64,000 nt of DNA from Caproiciproducens galactitolivorans (GTDB taxonomy: Bacteria; Bacillota; Clostridia; Oscillospirales; Acutalibacteraceae). The number at the start of each line of letters is the position of its first letter. Position 1 is the first letter of the stretch. The stretch spans positions 1 through 64,000 of the forward strand of contig NZ_JAPOHA010000006.1 in the NCBI RefSeq assembly GCF_026672255.1, read 5' to 3'. Below, piece by piece: positions 63,948 to 64,000 of this stretch. Below the pieces are notes generated by a model that saw only the letters and a list, made by a program, of their open reading frames with translations, was not told the origin of the DNA and did no database searches. The position numbers were made by a program, and so were the translations under genes.

Positions 63948-63950
63948 ACG

Positions 63951-64000
63951 TCAGCCCCCCACTTTCAGAACCTTCAGGCTCTCAATTCCGCGATCGTCAA
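63951..64000 (-). CDS. 3' end of an upstream gene, probably the methyltransferase
   Basis: The last ~15 codons (D-D-R-G-I-E-S-L-K-V-L-K-V-G-G, stop TGA 63951-63953) are visible; the gene continues past the window. It ends 3 nt before the restriction gene. By context it should be the DNA methylase of the restriction system, but the visible part cannot prove it. Confidence 0.5.
   Translation of the reverse strand, partial: DDRGIESLKVLKVGG

Larger units (their letters stand above)
54946..64000 (+). mobile_element. Second serine-recombinase element, integrated in asnB (partial)
   Basis: The left junction is placed at about 54946-54950, where AsnB similarity ends. The recombinase gene begins ~410 bp inside. 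The rest of the visible cargo is an IS256-type insertion and a minus-strand defence cluster. The right end, att site and the asnB 3' part are beyond the window, so size is unknown. 54990-55196 holds no gene I can support. Confidence 0.7.

Noticed and set aside
1..64000. CRISPR arrays, rRNA genes or prophage structural genes
   Set aside because: No spaced direct repeats, no rRNA sequence and no capsid, tail or terminase genes were seen.

Overview
The window looks like chromosomal DNA of a low-to-middle GC Gram-positive anaerobe of the class Clostridia, most likely an Oscillospirales (Ruminococcaceae-like) species. Pointers are a T-box leader on alaS, an RNase M5-like protein in the holA/comEC block, ThyX in place of ThyA, a type VII (WXG100) secretion operon, a Na+-translocating decarboxylase beta/gamma pair, and TTG starts with strong Shine-Dalgarno sites. 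The genus assignment is inference.

Bases 28-17533 (minus strand) form one long operon from a consensus promoter at 17592-17619. It runs EssC ATPase, EsaB-like ubiquitin fold, two WXG100-type proteins, a small helical protein, a zinc-ribbon/FHA protein, a PP2C phosphatase, a membrane Ser/Thr kinase, a tail-repeat membrane protein, a four-helix membrane protein, a 1707-residue Ig-repeat surface protein, DUF4176 and a toxin-like effector. No EsaA, EssA or canonical EssB is visible. The machinery therefore looks like a phospho-signalling-linked type VII variant. Repeated T-x-V-L motifs could be the phospho-threonine sites read by its FHA domains.

Bases 17900-43600 are mostly housekeeping genes on the minus strand: HD hydrolase, PepV dipeptidase, NagB, a GGDEF/EAL protein, tRNA-Leu(GAG), RNase M5-like, HolA, ComEC, a phosphoribosyltransferase, HIT, T-box-controlled AlaS, a penicillin-binding protein, a U32 protein, MltG, 5-formyl-THF cyclo-ligase, DJ-1, GNAT, Tmk-ThyX, and DUF47 with a PiT phosphate transporter.

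Bases 43945-47510 hold the most striking structure. A conserved Cys-rich gene is split after codon 34 by a 2747-bp element carrying a large serine recombinase, a divergent pair of tiny genes and one more small gene. Joining the flanks at the shared CGA core restores an uninterrupted 272-codon reading frame. The rejoined element ends form a perfect 10-bp inverted repeat placed symmetrically 12 nt on either side of the core. This is the architecture of a skin-like, precisely excisable intervening element.

Bases 47583-53402 return to ordinary genes (PcrA helicase, decarboxylase beta/gamma, AraC regulator, DUF1836). At 53529 an asparagine synthetase gene starts, but its frame is cut after the conserved M-S-T-L-L-D. 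A second serine-recombinase element begins there and runs off the right edge. Its cargo includes a complete IS256-family insertion (26-bp inverted repeats, 8-bp target duplication), an SMC-like ATPase with a DUF4297/Cap4-like nuclease (Lamassu or ABC-three-component type), and a type III-like restriction helicase-nuclease. It looks like a defence island integrated into asnB.
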